Assembly: GCF_015265435.1 (NCBI RefSeq)
Contig: NZ_JABJWH010000013.1
Location: 1-64,000, forward strand
Source: Alloalcanivorax profundimaris
Lineage (GTDB): Bacteria; Pseudomonadota; Gammaproteobacteria; Pseudomonadales; Alcanivoracaceae
Length of the DNA stretch: 64,000 nt
Direction of reading: 5' to 3'
Both the position numbers and the translations under genes were made by a program. Of this stretch, positions 1-8,288 are shown piece after piece; within the stretch, counting starts at the first letter, position 1; each line of letters begins with the position of its first letter. The notes beneath the pieces were generated by a model. That model worked only from the letters and a program-made list of their open reading frames with translations. It did no database searches and was not told the DNA's origin.

Positions 1-80
1 CATCGACCCCATTCCAGCCTTGGCTATCTGCCTCCCGTCAGCCGGCTGCCCTTACTGAACAACCTGGTGGCTTTACACAC

Positions 81-605
81 CTAGACCCGGGCCGCCAGAC
101 GCAGGGCGGCGATGCGGTTCACCTGGGCCACCGCCGTGGCCCGCTCCGTATCCGGATCGTTGCGCACCCGCGCTTCGAAGGCGGCAAGAATGTCGCGACG
201 ATGCAGGCCGCGCACCGCAAGGATGAAGGGAAACCGGAAACGCGCCTTGTATTCCTCGTTGAGCGCCTGGAAGCGCTCGAACTCCGCCGGCGTGCACTGA
301 TCCAGGCCGGCACCGGCCTGTTCGGCGCTGGAGTCGGCGGTGAGCACCTCGCCCACCGCCAGCTTGCCGGCCAGGTCCGGGTGGGCGCGCAGCACCGCCA
401 GTTGGGCCGCCGCGTCGGCGGCGTCGAACACCGCCGCCAGCCGCGCGGCCAGGGCCGCCGGGGAGTCGTCATCCTCGCCCAGGCCCTGCCGGTGGGCCTG
501 GCGGGCGATCCAGGGGGAGTGTTCATAGACGTCGCCATAGCAGGCCACGAACGCCTCCTCGTCCAGGGTGCTGGGGCGTGGCGACAGCAACGGAGTATCA
601 GCCAT
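81..605 (-). CDS. uraD: OHCU decarboxylase
   Basis: Converts 2-oxo-4-hydroxy-4-carboxy-5-ureidoimidazoline to S-allantoin, the third step from urate. The 174-residue product has the family signature around the catalytic histidine (AHPDLAG, His75) and the FPFILAVRG block at about 125-133; length is normal. It overlaps the end of puuE by 8 bases on the same strand, so the two are translationally coupled. The 80 bases before its stop codon at the window edge hold no gene I can recognise. Confidence 0.95.
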   Translation of the reverse strand: MADTPLLSPRPSTLDEEAFVACYGDVYEHSPWIARQAHRQGLGEDDDSPAALAARLAAVFDAADAAAQLAVLRAHPDLAGKLAVGEVLTADSSAEQAGAGLDQCTPAEFERFQALNEEYKARFRFPFILAVRGLHRRDILAAFEARVRNDPDTERATAVAQVNRIAALRLAARV

Positions 606-1515
606 GGTGCTCCATCCAGTGGCGAGCGATGTCGATGCGGCGCGTCACCCAGACGTCCCGGTGGGCGCTCACATGCTTGAGGAATTTTTCCAGAGCGGCG
701 GCGCGGCCGGGGCGCCCGGCGAGCCGGCAGTGCAGCCCCACGGACAGCATGCGCGGCTGTTCCGCGCCTTCCTGGTAGAGGTAATCGAAGCTGTCGCGCA
801 GGTAGTTGAAGTACTGCTCGCCGTTATTGAAGCCGGCCGGTGACGAAAAGCGCATGTCATTCACGTCCAGGGTATAGGGCACCACCAGATGGCGGCGGTC
901 GGCCACCCGGGTCCAGAACGGCAGTTCGTCGTTGTAGTCGTCGGCGTCGTAGAGGAAACCGCCGTGCTCCACCACCAGGCGCCGGGTATTGGGGCTGGTG
1001 CGGCCGGTGTACCAGCCCAGGGGCGGGGTGCCGGCGGCGCGGGTCAGCGCCTCCACGGCGCGGCCGATGTGCTCCGCTTCCACCGCCTCGGGCACGTACT
1101 GATAGTCGATCCAGCGGTAGCCGTGGCTGCAGATCTCATGGCCCTCGTCCACCAGGGCGCGGATGGCGTCCGGATGACGCTCGGCGGCCATGCCCACGGC
1201 GAACACGGTGAGTGGCATCCGGTAACGGCGGAACAGGCGCATCAGCCGCCACAGCCCCACCCGGCTGCCGTATTCGTAGAGCGATTCCATGCTCATGTGG
1301 CGCACGCCGGGCCGGGCCTCGGCGCCCACCATTTCCGAGAGGAAGGATTCCGAGGCGGCGTCGCCGTGGAGCACGCAGTTCTCGCCGCCCTCCTCGTAAT
1401 TAAGCACGAACTGCACCGCCAGCCGCGCGCCACCGGGCCAGCGCGGGTCCGGCGGGTGCGGGCCGTAGCCGATCAGGTCCCGGGGATAATCCCCGCCGGA
1501 ATGCGGTGCGGCCAT
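598..1515 (-). CDS. puuE: allantoinase of the polysaccharide-deacetylase family (PuuE type)
   Basis: Hydrolyses allantoin to allantoate. The 305-residue protein is the metal-independent, NodB/polysaccharide-deacetylase-like allantoinase rather than the amidohydrolase type: it starts with the YPRDLIGYG block, has NYEEGGEN near residue 40 and SHGYRW near 131. The start has a strong AAGGAGG box. It is first in an operon with uraD and is divergent from hiuH across a 124-base promoter region carrying TGTATACA. It completes the urate to allantoate route with the neighbouring genes. A different deacetylase substrate is possible but unlikely in this context. Confidence 0.94.
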   Translation of the reverse strand: MAAPHSGGDYPRDLIGYGPHPPDPRWPGGARLAVQFVLNYEEGGENCVLHGDAASESFLSEMVGAEARPGVRHMSMESLYEYGSRVGLWRLMRLFRRYRMPLTVFAVGMAAERHPDAIRALVDEGHEICSHGYRWIDYQYVPEAVEAEHIGRAVEALTRAAGTPPLGWYTGRTSPNTRRLVVEHGGFLYDADDYNDELPFWTRVADRRHLVVPYTLDVNDMRFSSPAGFNNGEQYFNYLRDSFDYLYQEGAEQPRMLSVGLHCRLAGRPGRAAALEKFLKHVSAHRDVWVTRRIDIARHWMEHHG

Positions 1516-1572
1516 GGCGTTTCCTCCTTGCTCATTGGTGGTGACGGGTCGGTGACGGTCGATGCGTCCGGA

Positions 1573-1623
1573 TTGTACATGTATACATTTCTATGATTTT
1601 ATTGTCGACATTGAAATGTACAA
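1573..1623. promoter_or_regulatory. divergent puuE/hiuH operator cluster (TGTATACA type)
   Basis: AT-rich island between divergent puuE and hiuH. It holds a perfect 10-base palindrome ATGTATACAT (1579-1588), a variant TGTCGACA (1603-1610) and two TGTACA hexamers (1574-1579, 1618-1623). The same TGTATACA core recurs before three other units of this block, which suggests binding by the GntR regulator encoded at 3263. A TATGAT at 1592-1597 could be the hiuH -10 box. Confidence 0.65.
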
Positions 1624-1639
1624 ATCCGAGGAGCGGCCC

Positions 1640-1996
1640 ATGGGGCGTCTTACCACGCATGTTCTCGACACCGCCTCGGGGCGGCCCGCCGCCGGGCTGG
1701 CGCTGCAGCTGTGGCGGCTGGATGACGGCGAACCGCCGGTCCTGGTATCCCAATGCAATACCGATGCCGACGGCCGCTGCCCGGCGCCCCTGCTGGAGGG
1801 CGACGCCCTGCGGCCCGGTCGCTACCAGCTGGTGTTCCAGGCCGGCGAGCACTTCCGCCGACAGGGCACCGCCCTGCCGGAGCCGGCCTTCCTGGACGAG
1901 GTGGTGGTGCGCTTCGGCGTCGCCGAAGCGGAGCGCCACTACCATGTGCCGCTGCTGCTTTCCCCCTACGGCTACAGCACCTACCGGGGAAGCTGA
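1640..1996 (+). CDS. hiuH: 5-hydroxyisourate hydrolase (transthyretin-like)
   Basis: Hydrolyses 5-hydroxyisourate to OHCU, the second step of urate breakdown. The start at 1640 is chosen because GAGGAG lies just upstream and the 118-residue product then begins GRLTTHVLD as the family does; an upstream in-frame ATG would place the operators inside the gene. Catalytic residues are visible: His7, Arg46, His102 and the C-terminal YRGS tetrapeptide that separates the enzyme from transthyretin. Its stop overlaps the puuD start (TGATG), so urate oxidase and this hydrolase are coupled, fitting the instability of their shared intermediate. Confidence 0.96.
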   Translation: MGRLTTHVLDTASGRPAAGLALQLWRLDDGEPPVLVSQCNTDADGRCPAPLLEGDALRPGRYQLVFQAGEHFRRQGTALPEPAFLDEVVVRFGVAEAERHYHVPLLLSPYGYSTYRGS

Positions 1997-3189
1997 TGGA
2001 AGCGCACCTGTATGAATGGGCCAACCTGCTGATCCGCTGGCTGCACATCACCGTGGGCATCGCCTGGATCGGTGCCTCCTTCTACTTCAACTGGCTGGAG
2101 AATCAGCTCGAACGGCACGGCGACAAGCCGGACGGCGTGGAGGGCACCCTGTGGGCGATCCACGGCGGCGGCTTCTACCACCTGCAAAAATTCCAGGTGG
2201 CGCCGGCGCGGCTGCCGGAGCGTCTGCACTGGTTCAAGTGGGAGGCCTACTACACCTGGATCAGCGGCATTCTTCTGCTGGCGGTGGTCTATTACCTGAA
2301 CGCGCGCACCAACCTGATCGACCCGTCCGTGGCGGACCTGTCGCCGCTGGCCGCCAGCCTGATCGGCCTGGCCACCCTGGCGCTGAGCTGGCTGGTCTAC
2401 GACGGCCTGTGCCGCTCGCCGCTGGGGCGGCGGCCGGTGGCGCTGGCGGCGGTGCTGTTCGGCCTGCTGGTGCTGCTGGCCTGGGGGCTGAGCCAGGTGT
2501 TCAGCGGCCGCGGTGCCTACATCCACGTGGGCGCGGCCATCGGCACCTGCATGGTGGCCAATGTGTTCTTCGTGATCATTCCCGGCCAGCGCGCCATGGT
2601 GGAGGCCATGAAGGCCGGCCGGGAGCCGGACGGCGCCCGGGGCCGGTCCGGCGCCCTGCGCTCCCGGCACAACAACTACCTGACCCTGCCGGTGCTGTTC
2701 ATCATGATCAGCAACCACTTCCCGAGCACCTACGGCAGCGGCTGGAACTGGCTGATCCTCACCGCCCTGGCGCTGGCCGGCATCGTCATCCGCCATTATT
2801 TCAACCGCCGTCACCTGCCCGGCCGGCACTGGGGCCTGATGGCCCTGGGCCTGGCCGGCCTGGCGGCGATCATCCTGGCCACCGCGCCCCGCGCCCCGGA
2901 CCGCCAGGCCGGCGCCGACACCCCGCCGGTGACCCTGGAAGCGGTCAACGCGGTGGTCGAGCAGCGCTGCGCCGCCTGTCACGCCGCCGCGCCCTCCTTC
3001 GCCGGCTTCACGGCGCCCCCCAAGGGCGTGCGCCTGGACAGCGAGGCGGCGATCCGCCAGCACCGGGACCAGATCGGCCAGGTGGCGGTGCGCACCCGCA
3101 TCATGCCGCCGGGCAACCTGACCGGCATGACCGACGACGAGCGCGCCCTGCTGGAACGCTGGCTGAACCAGCCCGCCGACCCGCCCTGA
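1996..3189 (+). CDS. puuD: membrane-bound urate oxidase with C-terminal cytochrome c (PuuD)
   Basis: Oxidises urate to 5-hydroxyisourate and passes electrons to the respiratory chain instead of oxygen. The 397-residue protein has an N-terminal membrane domain (DUF989 type; hydrophobic segments near 10-30, 85-102, 120-137, 147-168, 174-196, 230-240, 252-268 and 280-297) and then a periplasmic cytochrome c domain with heme motif CAACH at 325-329 and the likely axial Met370 in IMPPGN. This is the PuuD architecture known from proteobacteria, not soluble uricase. The name PuuD is also used for an unrelated E. coli putrescine enzyme. It overlaps hiuH by one base. Confidence 0.95.
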   Translation: MEAHLYEWANLLIRWLHITVGIAWIGASFYFNWLENQLERHGDKPDGVEGTLWAIHGGGFYHLQKFQVAPARLPERLHWFKWEAYYTWISGILLLAVVYYLNARTNLIDPSVADLSPLAASLIGLATLALSWLVYDGLCRSPLGRRPVALAAVLFGLLVLLAWGLSQVFSGRGAYIHVGAAIGTCMVANVFFVIIPGQRAMVEAMKAGREPDGARGRSGALRSRHNNYLTLPVLFIMISNHFPSTYGSGWNWLILTALALAGIVIRHYFNRRHLPGRHWGLMALGLAGLAAIILATAPRAPDRQAGADTPPVTLEAVNAVVEQRCAACHAAAPSFAGFTAPPKGVRLDSEAAIRQHRDQIGQVAVRTRIMPPGNLTGMTDDERALLERWLNQPADPP

Positions 3190-3206
3190 CGCGGCGGCGC
3201 CGCGAG

Positions 3207-3235
3207 TTGCCTCGCCGCCATGCGGTGTATACATT
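3207..3235 (+). promoter_or_regulatory. gntR promoter with overlapping TGTATACA operator
   Basis: TTGCCT (3207-3212), a 17-base spacer and TACATT (3230-3235) form a plausible sigma70 promoter. The palindrome TGTATACA (3226-3233) covers the -10 box 30 bases before the regulator's start, the arrangement expected for autorepression. Confidence 0.55.
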
Positions 3236-3262
3236 TCGGGCTCGACCAGGGAGATTGAATCT

Positions 3263-4003
3263 ATGGCAACGGCCCCCGATTCCGGCAAGCCGACCGCGGC
3301 CCAGGCCCTCGCGCCCGACAGCGGCAACCGCAAGGCCAGCGACCAGAGCATCTATGAGTCCATCTACGAGGCGGTGCTCACCCAGCGCCTGCCGCCGGGC
3401 TCGCGGTTGCCGGAGGTGGCCCTCAGCGAGCTGTTCGGCGTGAGCCGTTCAATCATCCGCAAGGCGCTGACCCGGCTGGCCTCGGACCACGTCATCGAGC
3501 AACGCCCCAACCAGATGGCCATGGTGGCGCGCCCGGACGTGGAGGAAACGCGCCAGATTTTCGCCGCCCGCCGGCTGGTGGAGGGCGAGGTGCTGCGGCT
3601 CACCGCCGGCACCCTGAGCAAGGCGCGCCTGCAGGAACTGAAGCGACTGGTGAAGGACGAGAAGAGCGCCCACCAAAGCGGCCGCGACCAGGACCGGGTG
3701 CACTGCTCCATGGAAGTGCACCGTTTTCTGGCCCGGCACTGCCCCAATCAGGTGCTCGGCCGGATGATGCGGGACCTGGTGCTGCGCACCTCCATCGTCA
3801 TCGCCCTGTACAAGTCACCGGGCATGAGCGCCTGCTTCCTGGGCGACGACCACGCCCGGCTGGCGGAGTTGATCGCCAAGGGCGAGGGGGACCAGGCGGC
3901 GGCGCTGGCCCACCGGCATCTGCGCGCCCTGGAAGACCTGCTCGACCTGAACGAAGCGGACGCCGCCATCGACCTGGCCCGCATCCTGCGCCCGGACGCC
4001 TGA
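3263..4003 (+). CDS. GntR-family transcriptional regulator (FCD subfamily), probable purine-catabolism repressor
   Basis: A 246-residue regulator with a winged-helix GntR domain at about 28-95 (the stretch PGSRLPEVALSELFGVSR is the classical signature) and an all-helical FCD effector domain at about 105-230. The first 28 residues are a low-complexity extension. It sits between the urate genes and the deaminase, and TGTATACA lies before it and before three neighbouring units, so it is the natural candidate for the protein that reads this site. The effector is unknown; a purine intermediate such as urate, xanthine or allantoin is an inference. Confidence 0.9.
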   Translation: MATAPDSGKPTAAQALAPDSGNRKASDQSIYESIYEAVLTQRLPPGSRLPEVALSELFGVSRSIIRKALTRLASDHVIEQRPNQMAMVARPDVEETRQIFAARRLVEGEVLRLTAGTLSKARLQELKRLVKDEKSAHQSGRDQDRVHCSMEVHRFLARHCPNQVLGRMMRDLVLRTSIVIALYKSPGMSACFLGDDHARLAELIAKGEGDQAAALAHRHLRALEDLLDLNEADAAIDLARILRPDA

Positions 4004-4034
4004 GCGCGGCGGCCGATTCCGGCACGGCTCCTGC

Positions 4035-4066
4035 TTGACTGCAATCCGCATCGCCAACTGTATACA
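4035..4066 (+). promoter_or_regulatory. deaminase promoter with TGTATACA operator
   Basis: TTGACT (4035-4040) is followed after 18 bases by TGTATACA (4059-4066), so the palindrome occupies the -10 region of the promoter for the downstream deaminase. A repressor bound here would block polymerase. Confidence 0.55.
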
Positions 4067-4091
4067 AAAAGGCCGAGAGGAGAGCCGCCGC

Positions 4092-5456
4092 ATGCCCCGC
4101 ACCCTGCTGCTGAAGAACGCCACCGTGGTGGCGACGATGGACGATGAACAACGGGAAATCGCCGACGGCGCCGTGTTCATCACCGACAACCGCATCACCG
4201 CCGTGGGCCCCACCGCCGAGCTGCCCGCCGACGCCGACCAGGTGATCGACCTGAGCGGCCACGTGCTGATGCCGGGCCTGGTGAACACCCACCACCACAT
4301 GTTCCAGTCGCTCACCCGGGCCCTGCCGGCGGCCCAGAACGCGGAGCTGTTCGACTGGCTCAGCGCCCTGTTCCCGGTGTGGGGCAACATCACCCCGGAG
4401 ATGATGACGGTGTCCGCCCAGACTTCCATGGCGGAGCTGATGCTGTCCGGCTGCACCACGGCGGCGGACCACGCCTATTTCTACGTCAACGGCTCGCGGC
4501 TGGAGGACAACCTGGAGGCGGCCCATCGCCTGGGCATGCGTTACCACGGCGTGCGCGGCGCCATTACCCTGGGCCGGAGCCAGGGCGGCCTGCCGCCGGA
4601 TCACGTGGTGGAGCGGGACGAGGACGCGGTGCTCAAGGAAATGCAGCGGGTGGTGGAAGCCCACCACGACCGCGCCGACGACGCCATGATCCGCGTCGCC
4701 CTGGGGCCTTCCTCGCCGTTCACCGTGAGCCCGGACCTGATGCGCCAGAGCGCCGTGCTGGCCCGGGATCTGGGCGTGCTGATGCACACCCACACCGCCG
4801 AGAACAGCAAGGACCTGGCGTTCAGCCAGGAGCGCTACGGCATGACCCCGGCCCAGTTCGCCGAGGAAACCGGCTGGGTGGGCGACGACGTCTGGCACGC
4901 CCACTGCGTGCACCTGGACGACCATGGCATCAAGCTGTTCGGCCGCACCGGCACCGGCGTGGCCCACTGCCCCTGCTCGAACATGCGCTTGGCGTCCGGC
5001 ATCGCGCCGGTCCGCAAGATGCTCGATCACGACGTCAAGGTGGGGCTGGGCGTGGACGGCACCGCCTCCAACGACGGCAACGACCTGCTCGGCGAGGCCC
5101 GCCAGGCGATGCTGGTGGCGCGCGTGCGCCACGAGGACCCCACCGCCATGAGCGCCCGGGAAGCCCTGTGGCTGGCCACCCGGGGCGGCGCCCGGGTGCT
5201 CGGCCGCGACGACAACATCGGCCGCCTGGCGCCAGGTTACTGCGCCGACCTGATCGCCTTCGACCTGGGCGACATCGCCTATGCCGGCGGTCAGATCGAC
5301 CCGCTTGCCTCGCTGCTGTTCTCGGCGCCACGCCGGGTCGCCTACAGCATCATCAACGGCCGCACCGTGGTGGACCAGGGCCGGCTTACCCCCATTGAGC
5401 TGCCGGCCCTGGTGGAGCAACACAACCGCCTGGCCCGGCAACTGGTCGACGGCTGA
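4092..5456 (+). CDS. ATZ/TRZ-family amidohydrolase, probable 8-oxoguanine deaminase
   Basis: A 454-residue metal-dependent aminohydrolase of the ATZ/TRZ group. Visible metal and catalytic residues are His67 and His69 (NTHHHM), the HTHTAE box at 232-237, His271/His274 (AHCVH) and Asp322 in VDGTASND. The NTHHHMFQSLTR block and the SNDGNDLLGEARQAML region match the 8-oxoguanine deaminase branch known from Pseudomonas PA0142 rather than guanine deaminase GuaD or cytosine deaminase. The start is set at 4092 because GAGAGGAGAG precedes it and an upstream start would place the TGTATACA operator inside the gene. The likely reaction is 8-oxoguanine to urate, which would feed the urate genes next door; isocytosine or s-triazine substrates are alternatives. 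Confidence 0.85.
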   Translation: MPRTLLLKNATVVATMDDEQREIADGAVFITDNRITAVGPTAELPADADQVIDLSGHVLMPGLVNTHHHMFQSLTRALPAAQNAELFDWLSALFPVWGNITPEMMTVSAQTSMAELMLSGCTTAADHAYFYVNGSRLEDNLEAAHRLGMRYHGVRGAITLGRSQGGLPPDHVVERDEDAVLKEMQRVVEAHHDRADDAMIRVALGPSSPFTVSPDLMRQSAVLARDLGVLMHTHTAENSKDLAFSQERYGMTPAQFAEETGWVGDDVWHAHCVHLDDHGIKLFGRTGTGVAHCPCSNMRLASGIAPVRKMLDHDVKVGLGVDGTASNDGNDLLGEARQAMLVARVRHEDPTAMSAREALWLATRGGARVLGRDDNIGRLAPGYCADLIAFDLGDIAYAGGQIDPLASLLFSAPRRVAYSIINGRTVVDQGRLTPIELPALVEQHNRLARQLVDG

Positions 5457-5458
5457 CC

Positions 5459-6406
5459 ATGGCCACCCGGCTGCGCGTTCACTCGCCAGCGGTGCTCTAC
5501 TTCGACGCGGTGCGGCGCGCCGGCTCCATCCGTGAAGCGGCGCGCCGCCTGCACGTGGCGTCGTCGGCGGTGAACCGGCAGATCCTCAAGCTCGAGGACG
5601 AGATCGGCGCGCCCCTGTTCGAGCGCCTGCCCGGCGGCCTCAAGCTCACCGCCGCAGGCGAGGTGTTCGCCCGCCACGCCATCGTGGTGCTGCAGGACGC
5701 GGAACGCGCCCGCTCCGAGCTGGACGCCCTCAAGGGCCTGCGCACCGGCCATGTGGAGGTGGCCACCGTGGAGGGCGTCACCACGGATCTGCTGCCCACC
5801 GTGATCGGCCGCCTGCGCGAGGACTTTCCCAACATCACCATCGGCATCGCTACCCTGGGTTCCCAGGCGATTCCCGACACCGTGGCGAGCGGCGCCGCCG
5901 ACCTGGGGCTGGCGTTCGCCCTGCCGCGCACCGCGGAACTGCGCCAGCTCACCCTGGCGCGCTTCCGGCTCGGCGCGGTGGTGCCGCCGGACCATCCCCT
6001 GGCCCGCCGCCAGGAAGTGAGCGTGGCCACCTGCATGGCCTACCCACTGGTGCTGGCCAAACAGGACCTGTCCGTGCACCACCTGATGCGCCCGGCCATG
6101 GAACGGGCCGGCGCCGACACCCGGGGCGTGGTGCGCTCCGGCTCCGTGGAGCTGAGCAAGGAACTGGCCCGCCGGGGCATCGGCGTGGCCTTTCAGACCC
6201 GCATTGGCCTGGAGGCGGACCTGAACCGGGGCAGCCTGGTGCATCTGCCGCTCAACGACGCCGGCCCGGTGTACAGCGACCTGGGCATCTATGCCCGCGC
6301 CGGCCGCGCCCTGCCAGTGGCGGTGGACGCCTTCGCCCGCCTGCTGGGCGAGGAAATGGCCCGCCGCGAGGCCGCCGAGGCGGTGCAACTGCCGGCCCCC
6401 TCCTGA
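5459..6406 (+). CDS. LysR-family transcriptional regulator
   Basis: 315 residues: N-terminal helix-turn-helix (about 8-67, with SIREAARRLHVASSAVNRQI) and a periplasmic-binding-like effector domain. It starts two bases after the deaminase stop, so it is probably cotranscribed with it, and precedes the 2OG oxygenase on the same strand. A 17-base perfect palindrome follows 20 bases after its stop and may be its binding site for the oxygenase promoter. The effector cannot be read from sequence; a purine derivative is likely from context. Confidence 0.92.
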   Translation: MATRLRVHSPAVLYFDAVRRAGSIREAARRLHVASSAVNRQILKLEDEIGAPLFERLPGGLKLTAAGEVFARHAIVVLQDAERARSELDALKGLRTGHVEVATVEGVTTDLLPTVIGRLREDFPNITIGIATLGSQAIPDTVASGAADLGLAFALPRTAELRQLTLARFRLGAVVPPDHPLARRQEVSVATCMAYPLVLAKQDLSVHHLMRPAMERAGADTRGVVRSGSVELSKELARRGIGVAFQTRIGLEADLNRGSLVHLPLNDAGPVYSDLGIYARAGRALPVAVDAFARLLGEEMARREAAEAVQLPAPS

Positions 6407-6426
6407 CCGGCCCGGCCACCGGCGCC

Positions 6427-6443
6427 GATGCCGATTCGGCATC
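6427..6443. promoter_or_regulatory. perfect 17-base palindrome, candidate LysR-type operator
   Basis: GATGCCGATTCGGCATC is an 8+1+8 perfect inverted repeat lying 98 bases before the oxygenase start and just after the lysR stop. No T-run follows it, so it is not an intrinsic terminator. Size and position suit a LysR recognition site. Confidence 0.45.
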
Positions 6444-6540
6444 ACCGTGGTCGATATTCTCTGCTTTGGCGTACAGCCCGGCCGGCGCACACTGAATGCC
6501 GGATTAATGACCGCCAGCCTTGCCCGGAGGGCAAACCACC

Positions 6541-7521
6541 ATGAACGCCGATTTCGAAGCGATGCGAGTGTCCCAGGGCGCCCTGCCCATCATCGACGTG
6601 TCCGGCCTGCGCTCCCCGGACCCGGCGGAACGCCGGGCGGTGGGGCGGGCGCTGCGCGCCACCTGCACCGACAAGGGCTTTTTCTACATCCGCAACCACG
6701 GCGTGGACCCGGCCCTGCAGGCGCGGGTGTTCGACGCCAGCCGGCGCTTCTTCGCCCGCCCCATGGACGAGAAGAACCGGGTCGGCATGGCCCGGTCCGC
6801 CGCCAACCGGGGCTATGACCCGCTGCGCGGCCAGACCCTGGAGGCCGGCGCGCCGCCGGACCTGAAGGAAAGCTACTACGTGGGCGAGGAACGGGGCCCG
6901 GACGACCCCAAGGTGAAAGCCGGCAAGTTCAACCACGGCCCCAATCAGTGGCCCCAGGGCGTGGAGGACTTCCGCCCGGCCATCGAAGCCTACTACCGGG
7001 CCATGACCGAACTCAGCGAGCTGATCATGCGCGGCCTGGCGCTGTCCCTGGATCTGGACGAACACTACTTCGACGACTTCTGCGTGGACCCCCAAGCCAT
7101 CGTGCGGCTGCTGCACTACCCGCCGCAGCCCGCCAACCCGGCGCCCAACGAAAAGGGCTGCGGGGCGCACACGGATTTCGGCGGCATCACCCTGCTGCTG
7201 CAGGACGACAGCCCCGGGCTGCAGGTGTGGAATCAGGCCCGCGGCACCTGGATTCACGCCGACCCGGTGCCCGGCACCTATGTGGTCAACCTGGGCGACA
7301 TGATCGCCCGCTGGACCAACGACCGCTACCGCTCCACCTTGCACCGGGTGGTGAACATCTCCGGCAAGGAACGCTACTCCATCCCCTTCTTCTACTCCGG
7401 CAACCCGGACCACCAGGTGCGCTGCCTGCCCGGTTGCCTGGCCGAGGGCGAACGGCCCAAGTACCCGCCGGTGACGGTGGAAGAGCATCTGATCGAGATG
7501 TACCGGCGGACCTATGCCTGA
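6541..7521 (+). CDS. Fe(II)/2-oxoglutarate-dependent oxygenase, isopenicillin N synthase family
   Basis: The 326-residue protein has the DIOX_N region (about 15-130) and the 2OG-Fe(II) jelly-roll domain. The iron triad His210-x-Asp212...His268 and the 2OG-binding Arg278-x-Ser280 are all present, so it should be active. The start at 6541 has CCCGGAGGG before it. Such proteins lie near purine deaminases in Pseudomonas (PA0147 beside PA0142-PA0148), but the substrate is not established. Fungal XanA shows that 2OG enzymes can hydroxylate xanthine, though XanA belongs to the TauD family. A role in oxidising a purine or modified purine is an inference. It overlaps the next gene by 8 bases. Confidence 0.88.
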   Translation: MNADFEAMRVSQGALPIIDVSGLRSPDPAERRAVGRALRATCTDKGFFYIRNHGVDPALQARVFDASRRFFARPMDEKNRVGMARSAANRGYDPLRGQTLEAGAPPDLKESYYVGEERGPDDPKVKAGKFNHGPNQWPQGVEDFRPAIEAYYRAMTELSELIMRGLALSLDLDEHYFDDFCVDPQAIVRLLHYPPQPANPAPNEKGCGAHTDFGGITLLLQDDSPGLQVWNQARGTWIHADPVPGTYVVNLGDMIARWTNDRYRSTLHRVVNISGKERYSIPFFYSGNPDHQVRCLPGCLAEGERPKYPPVTVEEHLIEMYRRTYA

Positions 7522-8275
7522 AAACATGCCCGAGCACCTGATTCTGATCCACGGCGCCTGGGCCGGCGGCTGGGTGTGGGAGCGCCTGCTGGCACCCCTG
7601 CGCGCCGCCGGCTTCCAGGCCCATGCCCTGGAGTTGCCGGGCAACGGCCATGGCCCGCGCGGCGACCTGGACGCCGGCCTGGACGACTACGAACACACCG
7701 TGATGGAAACGCTGGCGGCGCTGCCCGGCCGGGTCGGCCTGGTGGCCCACTCCGGCGGCGGCGTCACCGCCACCCGGGTGGCGGACCGGGCCCCGGAGCG
7801 CATCACCGGGGTCGCCTACGTGGCCGGCATGATGCTGCCCTCCGGCATGGGCTTCGCCGAGCTCACCGCGCCGCTCAAAACCGCCGACCCGGACGCCGCC
7901 GGCATCGTGCCGCACCTGCAATGGGACGCCGAACGCCGCGCCAGCCGGGTACCGCCGGAGGCGGCCCGGGCGATCTTCTTCCAGGACCTGCCCGACGCCG
8001 AGGCCGAGGGCGCCGCCGGGCGGCTCACGTCGCAGCCGGAAAAAGCCCGCGCCGCCGCCCCGAGCTGGAGCACGGAGCGCTTCGGCCGGGTGCGCCGGCT
8101 CTATGTGGAAGCCCTGCGCGACCGCTCCGTGGTGCCCGCCGCCCAGCGTCGCATGCAGGACCTGGTACCCGGCGCCCGGGTGGTGTCCCTGGACACCGGC
8201 CACGCCCCCCAGGTGTCCGCCCCGGACGACCTGGCCGCCGCCCTGACCGCGTTTTTCGGGTCCGCCCGGCCCTGA
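7514..8275 (+). CDS. alpha/beta hydrolase (salicylate-esterase/MenH-like)
   Basis: A 253-residue alpha/beta hydrolase with the oxyanion-hole motif HGAWAGGWVWE near residue 14, the nucleophile elbow AHSGGG (Ser near 79) and a C-terminal catalytic histidine in DTGHAPQ. The family includes plant-type esterases and many bacterial enzymes of unknown substrate. It overlaps the 2OG oxygenase by 8 bases, so the two are coupled and probably act on the same compound or its product. An alternative ATG lies four codons downstream. Confidence 0.85.
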   Translation: MPENMPEHLILIHGAWAGGWVWERLLAPLRAAGFQAHALELPGNGHGPRGDLDAGLDDYEHTVMETLAALPGRVGLVAHSGGGVTATRVADRAPERITGVAYVAGMMLPSGMGFAELTAPLKTADPDAAGIVPHLQWDAERRASRVPPEAARAIFFQDLPDAEAEGAAGRLTSQPEKARAAAPSWSTERFGRVRRLYVEALRDRSVVPAAQRRMQDLVPGARVVSLDTGHAPQVSAPDDLAAALTAFFGSARP

Positions 8276-8288
8276 ACGGGCACGCCCA

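Noticed and set aside
1-80. Possible gene end or RNA at the window edge
   Set aside because: No frame, tRNA fold or terminator could be supported in these bases.
4035-4091. Upstream extension of the 8-oxoguanine deaminase
   Set aside because: The added residues are unlike the family and would place the promoter and TGTATACA operator inside the coding sequence; the ATG at 4092 has a strong ribosome-binding site.
3798-5441. Long open frame on the minus strand opposite the deaminase
   Set aside because: Its translation is His/Gln/Arg-rich and matches nothing; it is a by-product of the high GC of the real gene. The same holds for long antisense frames over gltB, pilQ, priA and argS.
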